The notes: generated by a model from the letters alone, not told the origin. A stretch of DNA of 64,000 bases from a virus (IMGVR_UViG_3300005253_000262:1-64000); one strand, 5' to 3'; counted from the stretch's first letter, positions 42,615 to 50,107 are shown. Numbers and translations are program-made.

Positions 42615-42887
42615 ATGAAGTTTGACGATGAAACAGGTACGCTAACGATCAACGAGTTTGAACTACACGACATGGTCGCAGACATGAACGTGAACATTAA
42701 CCCAGGCCGAAAGGACGCCGAAGCGACCGGATCGCTACTTGAACGTATCAAGATCATTCCTAAGGAACCAAACGACTTTACGCCCGGCTTGGTAAACAAG
42801 TACGAGGTCCTATTGAACAATCTGATCCTTATGACCATGATGATCGATAGTGACATTCATGACGACGCGGAATATACCTGTAGCTAA
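42615..42887 (+). CDS. Small acidic early protein
   Basis: 90 residues, ATG preceded by CTAGGAGAACAGAT. Acidic (about 17 Asp/Glu), beginning MKFDDETGTLTINEFELHDM and ending in a helix. No family recognised. The repeated ribosome-site cassette AACTAGGAGAACAGAT links it to the neighbouring genes. Confidence 0.7.
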   Translation: MKFDDETGTLTINEFELHDMVADMNVNINPGRKDAEATGSLLERIKIIPKEPNDFTPGLVNKYEVLLNNLILMTMMIDSDIHDDAEYTCS

Positions 42888-42909
42888 CTAGCGGGTCAAC
42901 TAGGAGAAT

Positions 42910-43083
42910 ATGATGAATGAACCAACAGTCTACCTGCAGGGACCTGACGGGGAAGAGTTTACATTGAAAGTTACATCGCCGGATCCTGACGATGGAACAT
43001 TCTGTGCGCATCTTCCAAAGAGCGAGGTCGCACTGGCCGAGGAATGGTGGATCAGGATCGTACCAAACGAGAGCGGGCGCTAG
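42910..43083 (+). CDS. Small acidic early protein
   Basis: 57 residues between 42910 (ATG ATG) and TAG 43081. CTAGGAGAAT sits right before the start. Sequence begins MMNEPTVYLQGPDGEEFTL and ends AEEWWIRIVPNESGR; beta rich and acidic. Fills the gap between two coded neighbours. Function unknown. Confidence 0.65.
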   Translation: MMNEPTVYLQGPDGEEFTLKVTSPDPDDGTFCAHLPKSEVALAEEWWIRIVPNESGR

Positions 43084-43115
43084 CGCGGGCCCATCGGTAG
43101 AATAGGAGAACAGAT

Positions 43116-43541
43116 ATGACAACGCAACGTACATTTTATTGCCCATGCTGTGGTCAACCAGCAGACGCTATCCAGGTAGACGTACAACATGGCGACGTAG
43201 GAGATGAAGACGTGACATGGAAACGTGTTCATCTGGAATGTTTAGGTAAATGTCCAGTTCTTTGGTCATGTGTCGACATTCCTAACGAATGTTTGAACGA
43301 CAAGACCCCAACAATTCCACTAGATGTAAGAGTCGACACGGTAGATAACCGGGATAGTCGTACAACATGGCTCTGGGTCAACGGCGACAAGGACTACGTT
43401 GAGATCGATCCCGTCGACCTGATCGAGAACATGATCGAAAACTGTGTCCACGTCATAACGGACACGGGGCTTTGTCATACCGAGAACCAGGTGACCGCAG
43501 ACGAGTTACAGACCGCTTTATCAATCCTACAGCGCGTCTAG
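43116..43541 (+). CDS. Zinc-ribbon early protein
   Basis: 141 residues, TAGGAGAACAGAT before ATG. CPCCGQPADAIQVD at residues 9-22 is a zinc knuckle, with further cysteines (HLECLGKCP, SCVDIP) that could complete a second site. The rest is acidic, with VDTVDNRDSRTTWLW. No family recognised. Confidence 0.7.
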   Translation: MTTQRTFYCPCCGQPADAIQVDVQHGDVGDEDVTWKRVHLECLGKCPVLWSCVDIPNECLNDKTPTIPLDVRVDTVDNRDSRTTWLWVNGDKDYVEIDPVDLIENMIENCVHVITDTGLCHTENQVTADELQTALSILQRV

Positions 43542-43571
43542 TCGCTGTGGGCGACCCGAGGAGGAGTCAAC

Positions 43572-43745
43572 ATGGCATATTATAATGTAGTCGTAACGAT
43601 CGTGGCCGACGATGAAGAAGAGGCTGAAGGAGTAGTCGAACGAGGCATCGATAAACAAGGCTATGCGGTCTTGGATATAGTGGCAAGTCGTATTAAGGAC
43701 GATGACTTGATTAAAGAACTGGACGCCCAGGATGTAGCGTTCTAA
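43572..43745 (+). CDS. Small acidic early protein
   Basis: 57 residues from ATG 43572 (GAGGAGTCAAC before it) to TAA 43743-43745. VVVTIVADDEEEAEGVVERG and a C-terminal DDDLIKELDAQD make it strongly acidic. The pattern looks like a small alpha/beta domain. Could be a DNA mimic or an inhibitor; no evidence beyond charge. Confidence 0.65.
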   Translation: MAYYNVVVTIVADDEEEAEGVVERGIDKQGYAVLDIVASRIKDDDLIKELDAQDVAF

Positions 43746-43760
43746 CCGGGAGGAACAACT

Positions 43761-44240
43761 ATGAAATACGTACATATAGACAGTAATGGGTCAATGAAGA
43801 TTCGTGACCACCAACTACCAGACTGGAAATACGGATGGGTCTATAAGGTACCAGACGACTTCCAGTTCGAACTAGGCTCGGCCAATGCAGAGAACCGTTT
43901 GTACTTTTGCGAACTACTCGAGAATGATCCTCGGGCGGAGCTAATATTCGACGGCGAGGTAGAAAGAACAACCACGAACTACAGTGATATAAAAGGACCC
44001 AACACGTTGGCCGAGTTCTTAATGAAGGACTTGAGTACCGAAACGTTGTTCAAGATCTACCAGGACAAGAACAAAAACGACTTGGGCGAGTTGGACGCTA
44101 TGACTAATGACCCAGCGGAGCTGTTAAGAGAACACATCAGCTACCTGTTCTATACGGCCAGTTACAATCTGGTCATGAACATCCACTACAAATTAGGGCT
44201 CTTGGACGAGGAGACTGTTGAACAGATCATCAACGAGTAG
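43761..44240 (+). CDS. Hypothetical early protein
   Basis: 159 residues, GGGAGGAACAACT before ATG. Mixed alpha/beta, slightly acidic; starts MKYVHIDSNGSMKIRDHQL, with a GW-rich segment (WKYGWVYKVPDDF). The C-terminal 70 residues are helical and end GLLDEETVEQIINE. No family recognised. Confidence 0.68.
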   Translation: MKYVHIDSNGSMKIRDHQLPDWKYGWVYKVPDDFQFELGSANAENRLYFCELLENDPRAELIFDGEVERTTTNYSDIKGPNTLAEFLMKDLSTETLFKIYQDKNKNDLGELDAMTNDPAELLREHISYLFYTASYNLVMNIHYKLGLLDEETVEQIINE

Positions 44241-44251
44241 GAGGAACAACC

Positions 44252-44500
44252 ATGAATAAGACTATCACAGAGATATACAACGAGTTAAGTACTGACGAGG
44301 AGGTCGGAGACAGGGTGAATAATCTCGTAAGTGAGATCGTTACTCGAATCGTCAGCGTTCCTGAGATTCGTCAAGCGGTCCTGTTGGCGGCCCTGAGAGT
44401 CGACGCGTATATCAAAGAGGACAATCCAGACACAATAGGCGACGTCCCGTTCTATATGGTCTGGAACCATATCATGTCCGAGAAGGACACATTGGATTAG
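44252..44500 (+). CDS. Hypothetical early protein
   Basis: 82 residues, TAGGAGGAACAACC before ATG 44252. Almost wholly helical and acidic (ITEIYNELSTDEEVGDRVNN). No family recognised. Confidence 0.65.
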   Translation: MNKTITEIYNELSTDEEVGDRVNNLVSEIVTRIVSVPEIRQAVLLAALRVDAYIKEDNPDTIGDVPFYMVWNHIMSEKDTLD

Positions 44501-44514
44501 GAGGAGGAACGAAC

Positions 44515-44703
44515 ATGAGTAACGATCAACCATACTTCAATCTAGTGATCTGTACCATCGATGGCACTGTTGAAATTACAATCGAACCGATCGCCTTACA
44601 TGACGAGGACGGAGGAGACTCGTACATGATAAGAGTGACCAATGAGGAACAGACAATCGTTCAAGAAATGGTCGTCAATGCGGACAAGATTAATTTCGGT
44701 TAA
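44515..44703 (+). CDS. Small acidic early protein
   Basis: 62 residues, GGAGGAGGAACGAAC before ATG. Beta rich with IEPIALHDEDGGDSYMIRV, close to half of its charged residues acidic. No family recognised. Confidence 0.65.
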   Translation: MSNDQPYFNLVICTIDGTVEITIEPIALHDEDGGDSYMIRVTNEEQTIVQEMVVNADKINFG

Positions 44704-44718
44704 CCGGGAGGAGTAGTA

Positions 44719-44907
44719 ATGGATTTTGATAAGTACTATGACGAAGACGCGACAGATTGCGATGTTATACGTGAAGTGTACAAAGGTCTTCGACCTGAAG
44801 TCAAGGATCGTGCCCATAGGGATATTCGACATGCACTCTATCGAGAGGTCATGTCGAAACGGGCACAAATGGCCCAGCTACTAGGCTGGTACGGACAGAC
44901 AATGTAA
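44719..44907 (+). CDS. Small helical early protein
   Basis: 62 residues; CCGGGAGGAGTAGTA before ATG 44719. Acidic N-terminal 15 residues (DFDKYYDEDATDCDV) then a basic helical part (KDRAHRDIRHALYREVMSKR). No family recognised. Confidence 0.65.
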   Translation: MDFDKYYDEDATDCDVIREVYKGLRPEVKDRAHRDIRHALYREVMSKRAQMAQLLGWYGQTM

Positions 44908-44918
44908 GAGGAACAATC

Positions 44919-45149
44919 ATGACAATTAGAAGATGCATAGTCCTTGACTGGACTACAGATGAACAGATTGAAGCGATAGGTAGACTCTTAGACAAGGAAT
45001 GTAAAAAGATCTATCCACTCTTCAGTGCCGACCAAGACAAAGGGTTCGACAATCCCGAACATGTACCTGACAAGGAGTTAGAACTCTTAGGTAATGGTCT
45101 TACGAATTTATGTTGTGACCTGGGAGTCGACGGATACGAGATGTCATAA
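44919..45149 (+). CDS. Small early protein
   Basis: 76 residues, GAGGAACAATC before ATG 44919. Starts MTIRRCIVLDWTTDEQIEAIG and is helical afterwards, with DKECKKIYPLF. No family recognised. Confidence 0.65.
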   Translation: MTIRRCIVLDWTTDEQIEAIGRLLDKECKKIYPLFSADQDKGFDNPEHVPDKELELLGNGLTNLCCDLGVDGYEMS

Positions 45150-45235
45150 GAACATGGACAACAGAATTACAACTGGGCGCTACAACTATGCACATGAACG
45201 GTGCTAAAGGCGGCCCCGGAATGCTACAAACCGCG

Positions 45236-45280
45236 CAAGTGTCAAAAATGAAACACTACAACCCTACCAAGTGTCAAAAA
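45236..45280 (+). repeat. CAAGTGTCAAA dispersed repeat, tandem pair
   Basis: Copy 3 at 45236-45246 and copy 4 at 45268-45278 are 32 bases apart, each led by CTACAA(A/C)CC. The second runs straight into the AGGAGAACGATC ribosome site of the next gene, so the repeat is in its leader. Confidence 0.7.
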
Positions 45281-45292
45281 AGGAGAACGATC

Positions 45293-45451
45293 ATGAACGA
45301 AGAGGAATTTGCAAAGTATCTACATGGTCTTATCGAGCAGTACATCGAGGACCTTTGTCTACTTGATGGAGAGACGGTCGTACTCTGCGTAAGGGGCGAA
45401 GAGACTATGCTAGATGGTCTCGATAGTGGGTGGTACTCTGCTCCTAAGTAG
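45293..45451 (+). CDS. Small acidic early protein
   Basis: 52 residues; start at 45293 because AGGAGAACGATC precedes it. Earlier in-frame starts would translate the repeat. Begins MNEEEFAKYLHGLIEQYIED and ends in a beta part with ETVVLCVRGEET. Acidic. Function unknown. Confidence 0.65.
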   Translation: MNEEEFAKYLHGLIEQYIEDLCLLDGETVVLCVRGEETMLDGLDSGWYSAPK

Positions 45452-45464
45452 TGAGCGTGCAAAC

Positions 45465-45653
45465 ATGAACATTCCAGACAACTTAATGGAACGTATGGTA
45501 CAGATGTACCGAATGTCTGTTTGGGACCACTGTGGACGTATGTACATGCCTATCTATGATTACGATGGACAGATCTGTGCATACGCTCGGGCCGAAGAGG
45601 CGCTAGAGATCTGGTGTGATGATCTGGCGCTTCGGACGGCCCTAGAACACTAA
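45465..45653 (+). CDS. Small early protein
   Basis: 62 residues starting at ATG 45465, after the previous stop. The ribosome site is weak (GAGCGTG), so translational coupling is likely. Sequence begins MNIPDNLMERMVQMYRMSVWDHCGRM; helical end with CDDLALRT. No family recognised. Confidence 0.6.
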   Translation: MNIPDNLMERMVQMYRMSVWDHCGRMYMPIYDYDGQICAYARAEEALEIWCDDLALRTALEH

Positions 45654-45661
45654 GGATCGCG

Positions 45662-45674
45662 CAAGTGTCAAAAT
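45662..45674 (+). repeat. CAAGTGTCAAA dispersed repeat, copy 5
   Basis: CAAGTGTCAAAAT; its GTG is the apparent start codon of the next gene. Preceded by GGATCGCG, which recurs in part at 48,948 (ATCGCGCACAGGTCAAA), a sixth, decayed copy. Confidence 0.6.
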
Positions 45675-45859
45675 TCATAAACGAACGAGTGCCCTTCAGA
45701 ATATTTCATATGGAGTGTTGTGGTCACATGCTCTGTTGGGTCAACCCAAGATTCCCTACACACTGTCCAGAATGTGGTCAAACAGTATACCCCACGATCA
45801 AGTCCTGGGTAACATTATCCGATCCTAATGCTCACCTACGATTCAAAAACGGACCCTAA
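45665..45859 (+). CDS. Zinc-ribbon early protein
   Basis: 64 residues from GTG 45665 (AAGGA ten bases before). MECCGHMLCWVNPRFPTHCPECGQTVYPT has a CCxxxxC and a CPEC, most likely one zinc ribbon. Alternative starts: GTG 45689 or ATG 45710. The repeat copy overlaps the start region. Function unknown. Confidence 0.65.
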   Translation: MSKFINERVPFRIFHMECCGHMLCWVNPRFPTHCPECGQTVYPTIKSWVTLSDPNAHLRFKNGP

Positions 45860-45878
45860 AGTGACTACGAAATGACAC

Positions 45879-45908
45879 TTGCTATGACACTAGATGGTTC
45901 GCTATAAT
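45879..45908 (+). promoter_or_regulatory. Sigma70-like promoter
   Basis: TTGCTA (45879-45884), 18-base spacer, TATAAT (45903-45908), within AAATGACACTTGC...GGTTCGCTATAATATAT, a variant of the 41,886/42,355 cassette. Confidence 0.78.
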
Positions 45909-45945
45909 ATATCATACTGAATAGATATCTACAAGAGGACAAAGC

Positions 45946-46236
45946 ATGAGACTATCGGATAAGGAAATCTTCGCACTAGGCAACTGCTATACAGCATTTG
46001 GATATGGCGACATAGATGGAGCAGTGCATTGTATTCTGCCTAGTGTCGATTCTGACACCGACGTATGGTCAAATGGCGTATTTCAATTGCTCGCGGACAG
46101 ATTTCTCAATCTATCTGACGACCTAAGCGTGGATAATTCAGATATACAAGACATTGCCGAAACGTACAGATTAGTAATCGAGCAGTGGCTTAAGGAGATG
46201 GACATTGATCTTGGACTAAACGAATTGGAGTACTAA
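45946..46236 (+). CDS. Hypothetical early protein
   Basis: 96 residues, GAGGACAAAGC before ATG. Helical and acidic (ISDKEIFALGNCYTAFGYGDIDGAV and LSDDLSVDNSDIQDIAETY). First gene behind the 45,879 promoter. No family recognised. Confidence 0.68.
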   Translation: MRLSDKEIFALGNCYTAFGYGDIDGAVHCILPSVDSDTDVWSNGVFQLLADRFLNLSDDLSVDNSDIQDIAETYRLVIEQWLKEMDIDLGLNELEY

Positions 46237-46252
46237 ACGAAGAGGACAAAGC

Positions 46253-46444
46253 ATGAAAACGATCAGCAAAGCACTAATGACGATGACACGCCAGACGAAA
46301 GGCGCTGTCGTATACGACAATGTCAAACCGAACAACGGTGGTCAAGCAATTACCACCTTGTACCTTCGAAAGGATGGGCTCACAGAGCCGTATCCTGGCA
46401 GTATCGAAGTCACAGTCGCTGTGGACGACCCCGACGAGGGCTAG
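46253..46444 (+). CDS. Small hypothetical protein
   Basis: 63 residues, GAGGACAAAGC before ATG 46253 (the same site as the previous gene). GAVVYDNVKPNNGGQAITTLYLRKDGL with a beta pattern. Resembles small phage proteins with an IxTLYLRK segment. Function unknown. Confidence 0.65.
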   Translation: MKTISKALMTMTRQTKGAVVYDNVKPNNGGQAITTLYLRKDGLTEPYPGSIEVTVAVDDPDEG

Positions 46445-46482
46445 AAGCAGCATAATCCATGGGCCTATAAGGAGGCACAATC

Positions 46483-46752
46483 ATGGGCAAGCAAGCAACA
46501 GCGCAGAAGCAAGACCCTGCGGCAACGCAGAGCACGAAAGAGTCAACCGACAAGACTGTCGAGTTGTCAAAGGCACAGCAAGCGGCAGTCGCGAAGCTGG
46601 ATACGGTCAGCGCCAGGATCCGATATCTGGACGCGGAAGGCTACAGCCGTTCGGACATCACGAAAGCGATCCCGAACGCCAAGGGCAACAAGCTCTTGTA
46701 TCAGCACGTCCGTAACGTGTTGATAACCCCAGTCGGCAAAGCGTCAAGCTGA
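46483..46752 (+). CDS. Small basic HTH-like protein, family member 2
   Basis: 89 residues, AAGGAGGCACAATC before ATG. After a Gln/Thr/Lys-rich start, SARIRYLDAEGYSRSDITKAI then LLYQHVRNVLITPV aligns with the protein at 40,862. The SRSDITKAI helix pair looks like a short helix-turn-helix. Its own strong terminator follows. Role unknown; nucleic acid binding is likely. Confidence 0.78.
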   Translation: MGKQATAQKQDPAATQSTKESTDKTVELSKAQQAAVAKLDTVSARIRYLDAEGYSRSDITKAIPNAKGNKLLYQHVRNVLITPVGKASS

Positions 46753-46762
46753 GCCAACGGTT

Positions 46763-46806
46763 GGAACCCATTCGGACTCGGGTGAGGCGGGTGGGTTCCT
46801 TCTTTT
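46763..46806 (+). terminator. Intrinsic terminator
   Basis: GGAACCCA (46763-46770) and TGGGTTCC (46792-46799), then TTCTTTT. The loop contains a second C/G-rich hairpin. Confidence 0.88.
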
Positions 46807-46826
46807 AACCAGTAACGGAGAAGAAC

Positions 46827-47075
46827 ATGCAAATCAAACGTACCTTTGCGGTCGTACCATTATCAAAGGCGAGTGGGCACGGCGTGGTCCGCGACGTCGA
46901 GCTATTTGGTACAGAGGAGCGTGCCATAGCACATGCCAGACGCTCTCTGGGCCTTGACACAACGCGCACTGGATTTGTCGTCTACCAAGCGACAACACTC
47001 GTTCAGTGGGCGACACAGCCAATCGACGTGTGCACGATTGGCGACGACGGGGAGATACTACCATGCGGCGACTGA
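46827..47075 (+). CDS. Small protein, tandem paralog A
   Basis: 82 residues, AACGGAGAAGAAC before ATG 46827. FVVYQATTLVQW and QPIDVCTIGDDGEILP align with the next gene (VIYKAHVLV and PVEVLSISHDGETIP), so the two are tandem copies that have diverged. Function unknown. Confidence 0.68.
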   Translation: MQIKRTFAVVPLSKASGHGVVRDVELFGTEERAIAHARRSLGLDTTRTGFVVYQATTLVQWATQPIDVCTIGDDGEILPCGD

Positions 47076-47311
47076 GACTGATGTACAAGATCCACGGCCT
47101 TAATACGGCTCGGGGCATGGCCCGTAGCGCGGGCAACGACACCTTCTACGAAACAGAAGAGCAGGCGCTAACGGCGGCCCGGAGCTATGTATCACTACCG
47201 AGTTGCCATGATGCAATGGTCATCTACAAAGCACATGTACTTGTGCGGCGTTCCCACCCACCAGTCGAGGTCCTTTCGATCTCACACGACGGAGAGACTA
47301 TCCCGTTGTGA
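47063..47311 (+). CDS. Small protein, tandem paralog B
   Basis: 82 residues from ATG 47063, which overlaps the end of paralog A by 13 bases; the preceding GGGGAGAT is a good ribosome site. Same length as A and similar in the second half. Earlier in-frame starts lie inside A. Confidence 0.65.
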   Translation: MRRLRLMYKIHGLNTARGMARSAGNDTFYETEEQALTAARSYVSLPSCHDAMVIYKAHVLVRRSHPPVEVLSISHDGETIPL

Positions 47312-47412
47312 GATGACACAACATAGTCCATTAGGATCCTCACGGAATGCACTGCGTCTAAACAGGATCACAGAGTGGTGGACTATTTTATGTCAACCAA
47401 GTGGAGGAGAAC

Positions 47413-47628
47413 ATGAACGCAAAACACACGTACAGAGTCACGCACAGGAATGATCTACGGGGGATCAACGTGAGGGAGCTGATCATGCTACACCCCTCAC
47501 CTGTAGAGACCAACGAAGAGCGGATCGCAAGACAAGCACGTAAGGAACCGCATCCGAAGGTTATTGCTGCTCAGGAGAGGTTCGAGGAACTTCTCCAGAA
47601 GCGGACGAGAAGGAGTCACAAGAAATGA
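47413..47628 (+). CDS. Small basic protein
   Basis: 71 residues from ATG 47413 with GTGGAGGAGAAC upstream. Basic, Arg/Lys rich (ERIARQARKEPHPK, KRTRRSHKK), with a coiled part. Overlaps the next gene by four bases. Nucleic-acid binding possible; no family recognised. The 100 bases before it hold no feature I can see. Confidence 0.65.
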   Translation: MNAKHTYRVTHRNDLRGINVRELIMLHPSPVETNEERIARQARKEPHPKVIAAQERFEELLQKRTRRSHKK

Positions 47629-47951
47629 CGTACAAACTTCATAAACTGAATCAGAACGGTACGAACGCTCAAGGGGTCCCACTAGGGCTCGTCAACTGGA
47701 TGTGTCTCAACCGTCTGCACACGATGCCTAAGAGGGACAAGTTGCGCGATAAGCACTTTACTGTACCCACAGAGGCACCTAAGGTACTGAGTATACCACA
47801 ACGTCGACTTCGTGAACGCGAACCTGCGATGTTCTATAAGATGTACCACTACTACATGCTGTGGGCAGACCTAGCACTAGCTAAACGCGGAGAGTTCAAG
47901 AACGAGGGCCTTATCACGTTCAATACGCGCGAGTGGAGGAGACACCAATGA
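47625..47951 (+). CDS. Hypothetical basic protein
   Basis: 108 residues. Starts MTYKLHKLNQNGTNAQGVPLGLVNWMC; basic throughout. Helical end with FYKMYHYYMLWADLALAKRGE. Coupled to both neighbours by overlaps. Function unknown. Confidence 0.65.
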   Translation: MTYKLHKLNQNGTNAQGVPLGLVNWMCLNRLHTMPKRDKLRDKHFTVPTEAPKVLSIPQRRLREREPAMFYKMYHYYMLWADLALAKRGEFKNEGLITFNTREWRRHQ

Positions 47952-48265
47952 ACTACCACATCTGGCATAAGGGTATAGTCATAGAGTCATTCTCAGCGGA
48001 CAATGACGACAAAGCTCGTGCATACGCTCGACAACGCTATACCCATTTCGCCAAATGCACCGACGACGATGACAAAGTCATATATACAAAGACACCAATG
48101 ACTGAGGATCGACAATGGTTGTTGGACCACTGCATTGAATGTGATGGTGCAGAGATACCGCAAGCATGGTGGGAAGACGCCGAGGCTCACAAGAGCCTGG
48201 GCCATGTGACCATCTCCGGGCCGCGAGGGCCAAATGGCTCCTTCAAGCGCATAACTCCGACATGA
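47948..48265 (+). CDS. Hypothetical protein
   Basis: 105 residues from ATG 47948 (GAGGAGACACC before it). A first domain with MNYHIWHKGIVIESFSADNDDKARAYARQ, typical of small phage proteins that start with a strand followed by a charged helix, then a Pro/Gly part. Function unknown. Confidence 0.65.
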   Translation: MNYHIWHKGIVIESFSADNDDKARAYARQRYTHFAKCTDDDDKVIYTKTPMTEDRQWLLDHCIECDGAEIPQAWWEDAEAHKSLGHVTISGPRGPNGSFKRITPT

Positions 48266-48354
48266 ACGTTAGCGGCGATGACATTGTACTAATCGTAGGG
48301 GTCCTATACTGGGGCTACTTTCAATTGGCCCCGCTCTGGAGGAAACGGCAATGA
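48262..48354 (+). CDS. Micro membrane protein
   Basis: 30 residues from ATG 48262 to TGA 48352-48354, overlapping both neighbours by four bases. A hydrophobic helix (IVLIVGVLYWGYFQLAPLW) with a basic end. Too short to compare with families; the coupling on both sides supports it. Confidence 0.5.
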   Translation: MNVSGDDIVLIVGVLYWGYFQLAPLWRKRQ

Positions 48355-48536
48355 ACAGAATCTCGAACAAACTAGCAGGGCGACTGCTAGATACGGATCT
48401 AGCGAACTCTTCCTGGCGAGAGACCTACCCAAAGGCGTATGAAGACTTGTTAGAGTATCGTCAGGACATCGAACAATCATTTCGACAGATCCTGAGTGAC
48501 CACTTTGACAGGGTACGAAAGGAACTGCTTGAATAA
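48351..48536 (+). CDS. Small helical protein
   Basis: 61 residues, GGAGGAAACGGC before ATG. Helical, charged; YPKAYEDLLEYRQDIEQSFRQ. Stop is near the next ribosome site. Function unknown. Confidence 0.65.
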   Translation: MNRISNKLAGRLLDTDLANSSWRETYPKAYEDLLEYRQDIEQSFRQILSDHFDRVRKELLE

Positions 48537-48552
48537 CCTGGAGGAAGCGGTA

Positions 48553-48786
48553 ATGGAGAAACGTGAAGTAAGACAGCTTCGCATAGGTGATCGCGTATCA
48601 CTCAAATACAGCCTAGGCATAGGTAAGATCACTCGGATCGTGTGGTCCTATCGCGAATATCGTTACGGTAACCTACCTAAGGATGGTATGTACCCGATGA
48701 TTGAGTTTCGGGACATAATGACTAAGGGGAAACGTTGGGCGACATACCTTGCTATTGCGGAGTGGACGCACGTGAAGCACTGGTAA
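48553..48786 (+). CDS. Small beta-rich protein
   Basis: 77 residues from ATG 48553 (CTGGAGGAAGCGGTA upstream). LRIGDRVSLKYSLGIGKITRIVW looks like an SH3-like barrel start; then YPMIEFRDIMTKGKRWATY. Last gene before a terminator. Function unknown. Confidence 0.65.
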   Translation: MEKREVRQLRIGDRVSLKYSLGIGKITRIVWSYREYRYGNLPKDGMYPMIEFRDIMTKGKRWATYLAIAEWTHVKHW

Positions 48787-48845
48787 GCGATCAAGCGCAG
48801 GCCCGTAGTACATAACGATAAAGGCCCACATAATGCGTCAGCTTA

Positions 48846-48881
48846 GGTCAAGAGAATCCTCCCTCTCTTGGCCTTCTTTTT
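48846..48881 (+). terminator. Intrinsic terminator
   Basis: GGTCAAGAGA (48846-48855) pairs with TCTCTTGGCC (48864-48873) and is followed by TTCTTTTT. It closes the early small-gene block. Confidence 0.92.
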
Positions 48882-48985
48882 GCCGTTCAGAACCTCAGGC
48901 CTCGTTATGAAGCTGCTAGTCACAATGGCCAGCCCCCCAATGCTACAGATCGCGCACAGGTCAAAAATTTACCCCAAAATGCATC
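48882..48985. other. Intergenic region with inverted motif
   Basis: Between terminator and promoter. It contains CGTTCAGAACCTCAGG at about 48887 (the reverse of the motif seen at 8355, 9877 and 40,633) and a decayed copy of the CAAGTGTCAAA repeat near 48,955. No gene is seen. Confidence 0.4.
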
Positions 48986-49015
48986 TTGAAATGCCCATAT
49001 GTGATCCTATATAAT
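48986..49015 (+). promoter_or_regulatory. Sigma70-like promoter of the replication-side operon
   Basis: TTGAAA (48986-48991), 18-base spacer, TATAAT (49010-49015). The stretch CCTATATAATAGAGATAATAGA is identical to that of the dpdA promoter (700-721). Confidence 0.82.
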
Positions 49016-49049
49016 AGAGATAATAGAAAAGTGATGAGAGGAGACTGTT

Positions 49050-49454
49050 ATGGTAAAGTTCGTCGACATTGACCCTAAAGACATCGATACATCGCGTATT
49101 GGTCGTCGCGGGCGGGTATCGTACCCGATTCTTAAGGCATTCCTGGAACGCAACACTAAGGTCAGTAAGCTTGACCTCACAGGGTTGGATAAGAACCCTA
49201 CGTACCTGCGTTCTGTTCTTGATGCATATGCCAAGAGTCACAAGATGCCCATCAAGGTGTTCTCTGCTAATGGAGAGATCCACCTGATGCGTCTTGACCT
49301 CGACAACGAATGCAAGCCTATCAAGAACTGGGAAGAGGCGTTGCAGACTACAGAGGGAGCTGCTGGACTCGAGCGCGATCTGGAACCCGTCCCCGTCAGT
49401 GCTGCAGAGGTACGGCGTCGCGGCAAGCAAGAGAAGGGTAAGACTACGAAGTGA
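49050..49454 (+). CDS. Phage hypothetical protein (regulatory-type)
   Basis: 134 residues, GAGAGGAGACTGTT before ATG. Begins MVKFVDIDPKDIDTSRIGRRGRVSYPILKAF; RGRVSYPILKAFLE and a following KNPTYLRSVLDAYAKSHKMPIKVF segment are found in many phage proteins of unknown function. C-terminal 40 residues are charged and disordered. First gene of a long, tightly packed operon. Confidence 0.72.
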   Translation: MVKFVDIDPKDIDTSRIGRRGRVSYPILKAFLERNTKVSKLDLTGLDKNPTYLRSVLDAYAKSHKMPIKVFSANGEIHLMRLDLDNECKPIKNWEEALQTTEGAAGLERDLEPVPVSAAEVRRRGKQEKGKTTK

Positions 49455-50107
49455 GCAAACTCCTTGTCATATGCGCCAAGCGCTACAACGGTCACGAGTT
49501 GTGGACTCTCCTGGATGTTGTAGTCCATCGCGGGCATTCCTTCGAAGTAGTGTCGCAGGAGCTACTCATACGCGACGAACTAACTCTACGGCCAAATACG
49601 ACCGAACGCACAGTCTACACCTTAGACGACCATAACGTAGCCAGAAACTTTGATGCTATATGCATCGTATCAGGTAATATGGCAGACACGGAAGCTTATT
49701 GGGATGATGCTCATGTAGCCGGGCTACTGGGGGCATTCAAAGGTGCAGACAAGGTCATAGCAGCTATTTGCTGCTCAGTCCCTACATTAGGGCCTATTGT
49801 CAAGGGAATCAAGGTCAGCTATTACCCTCTTATCCGCTCACGCCACAGACTACAATACTATGGCGCGATCCTGCAAACAACCAGCCTCACTGTCGATGGA
49901 AGGTTCGTAACGGCAGAGAATCAGATGATGACAGAGATGTGGGCCGAAGAAATATGTAACGTGCTCAAAGGCCGGCCCCCTCAATACAAGATGCACGATA
50001 GTGGCTTTGTCCCCAAGGGCTTAGAACGCAAGATGAGTCCAGAGGTCAGAGCGGCTATCGACGAAGACCGAGGCTACGAAATGGTAATGCGTAAGGACGA
50101 ACCATGA
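49451..50107 (+). CDS. DJ-1/PfpI family protein
   Basis: 218 residues from GTG 49451 (GTGA overlap). KLLVICAKRYNGHELWTLLDVVVHRGHSFEVVS is a typical first strand-helix with a Glu at 16, DAICIVSGN follows, and AAICCSV holds the likely nucleophile Cys 107; NQMMTEMWAEEICN gives the last helix. DJ-1/PfpI proteins include proteases, glyoxalases, deglycases and amidotransferase-like enzymes; a His near 131-132 (RSRHRLQ) could help. Substrate unknown. The 45 C-terminal residues form an extra tail. Confidence 0.75.
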   Translation: MSKLLVICAKRYNGHELWTLLDVVVHRGHSFEVVSQELLIRDELTLRPNTTERTVYTLDDHNVARNFDAICIVSGNMADTEAYWDDAHVAGLLGAFKGADKVIAAICCSVPTLGPIVKGIKVSYYPLIRSRHRLQYYGAILQTTSLTVDGRFVTAENQMMTEMWAEEICNVLKGRPPQYKMHDSGFVPKGLERKMSPEVRAAIDEDRGYEMVMRKDEP

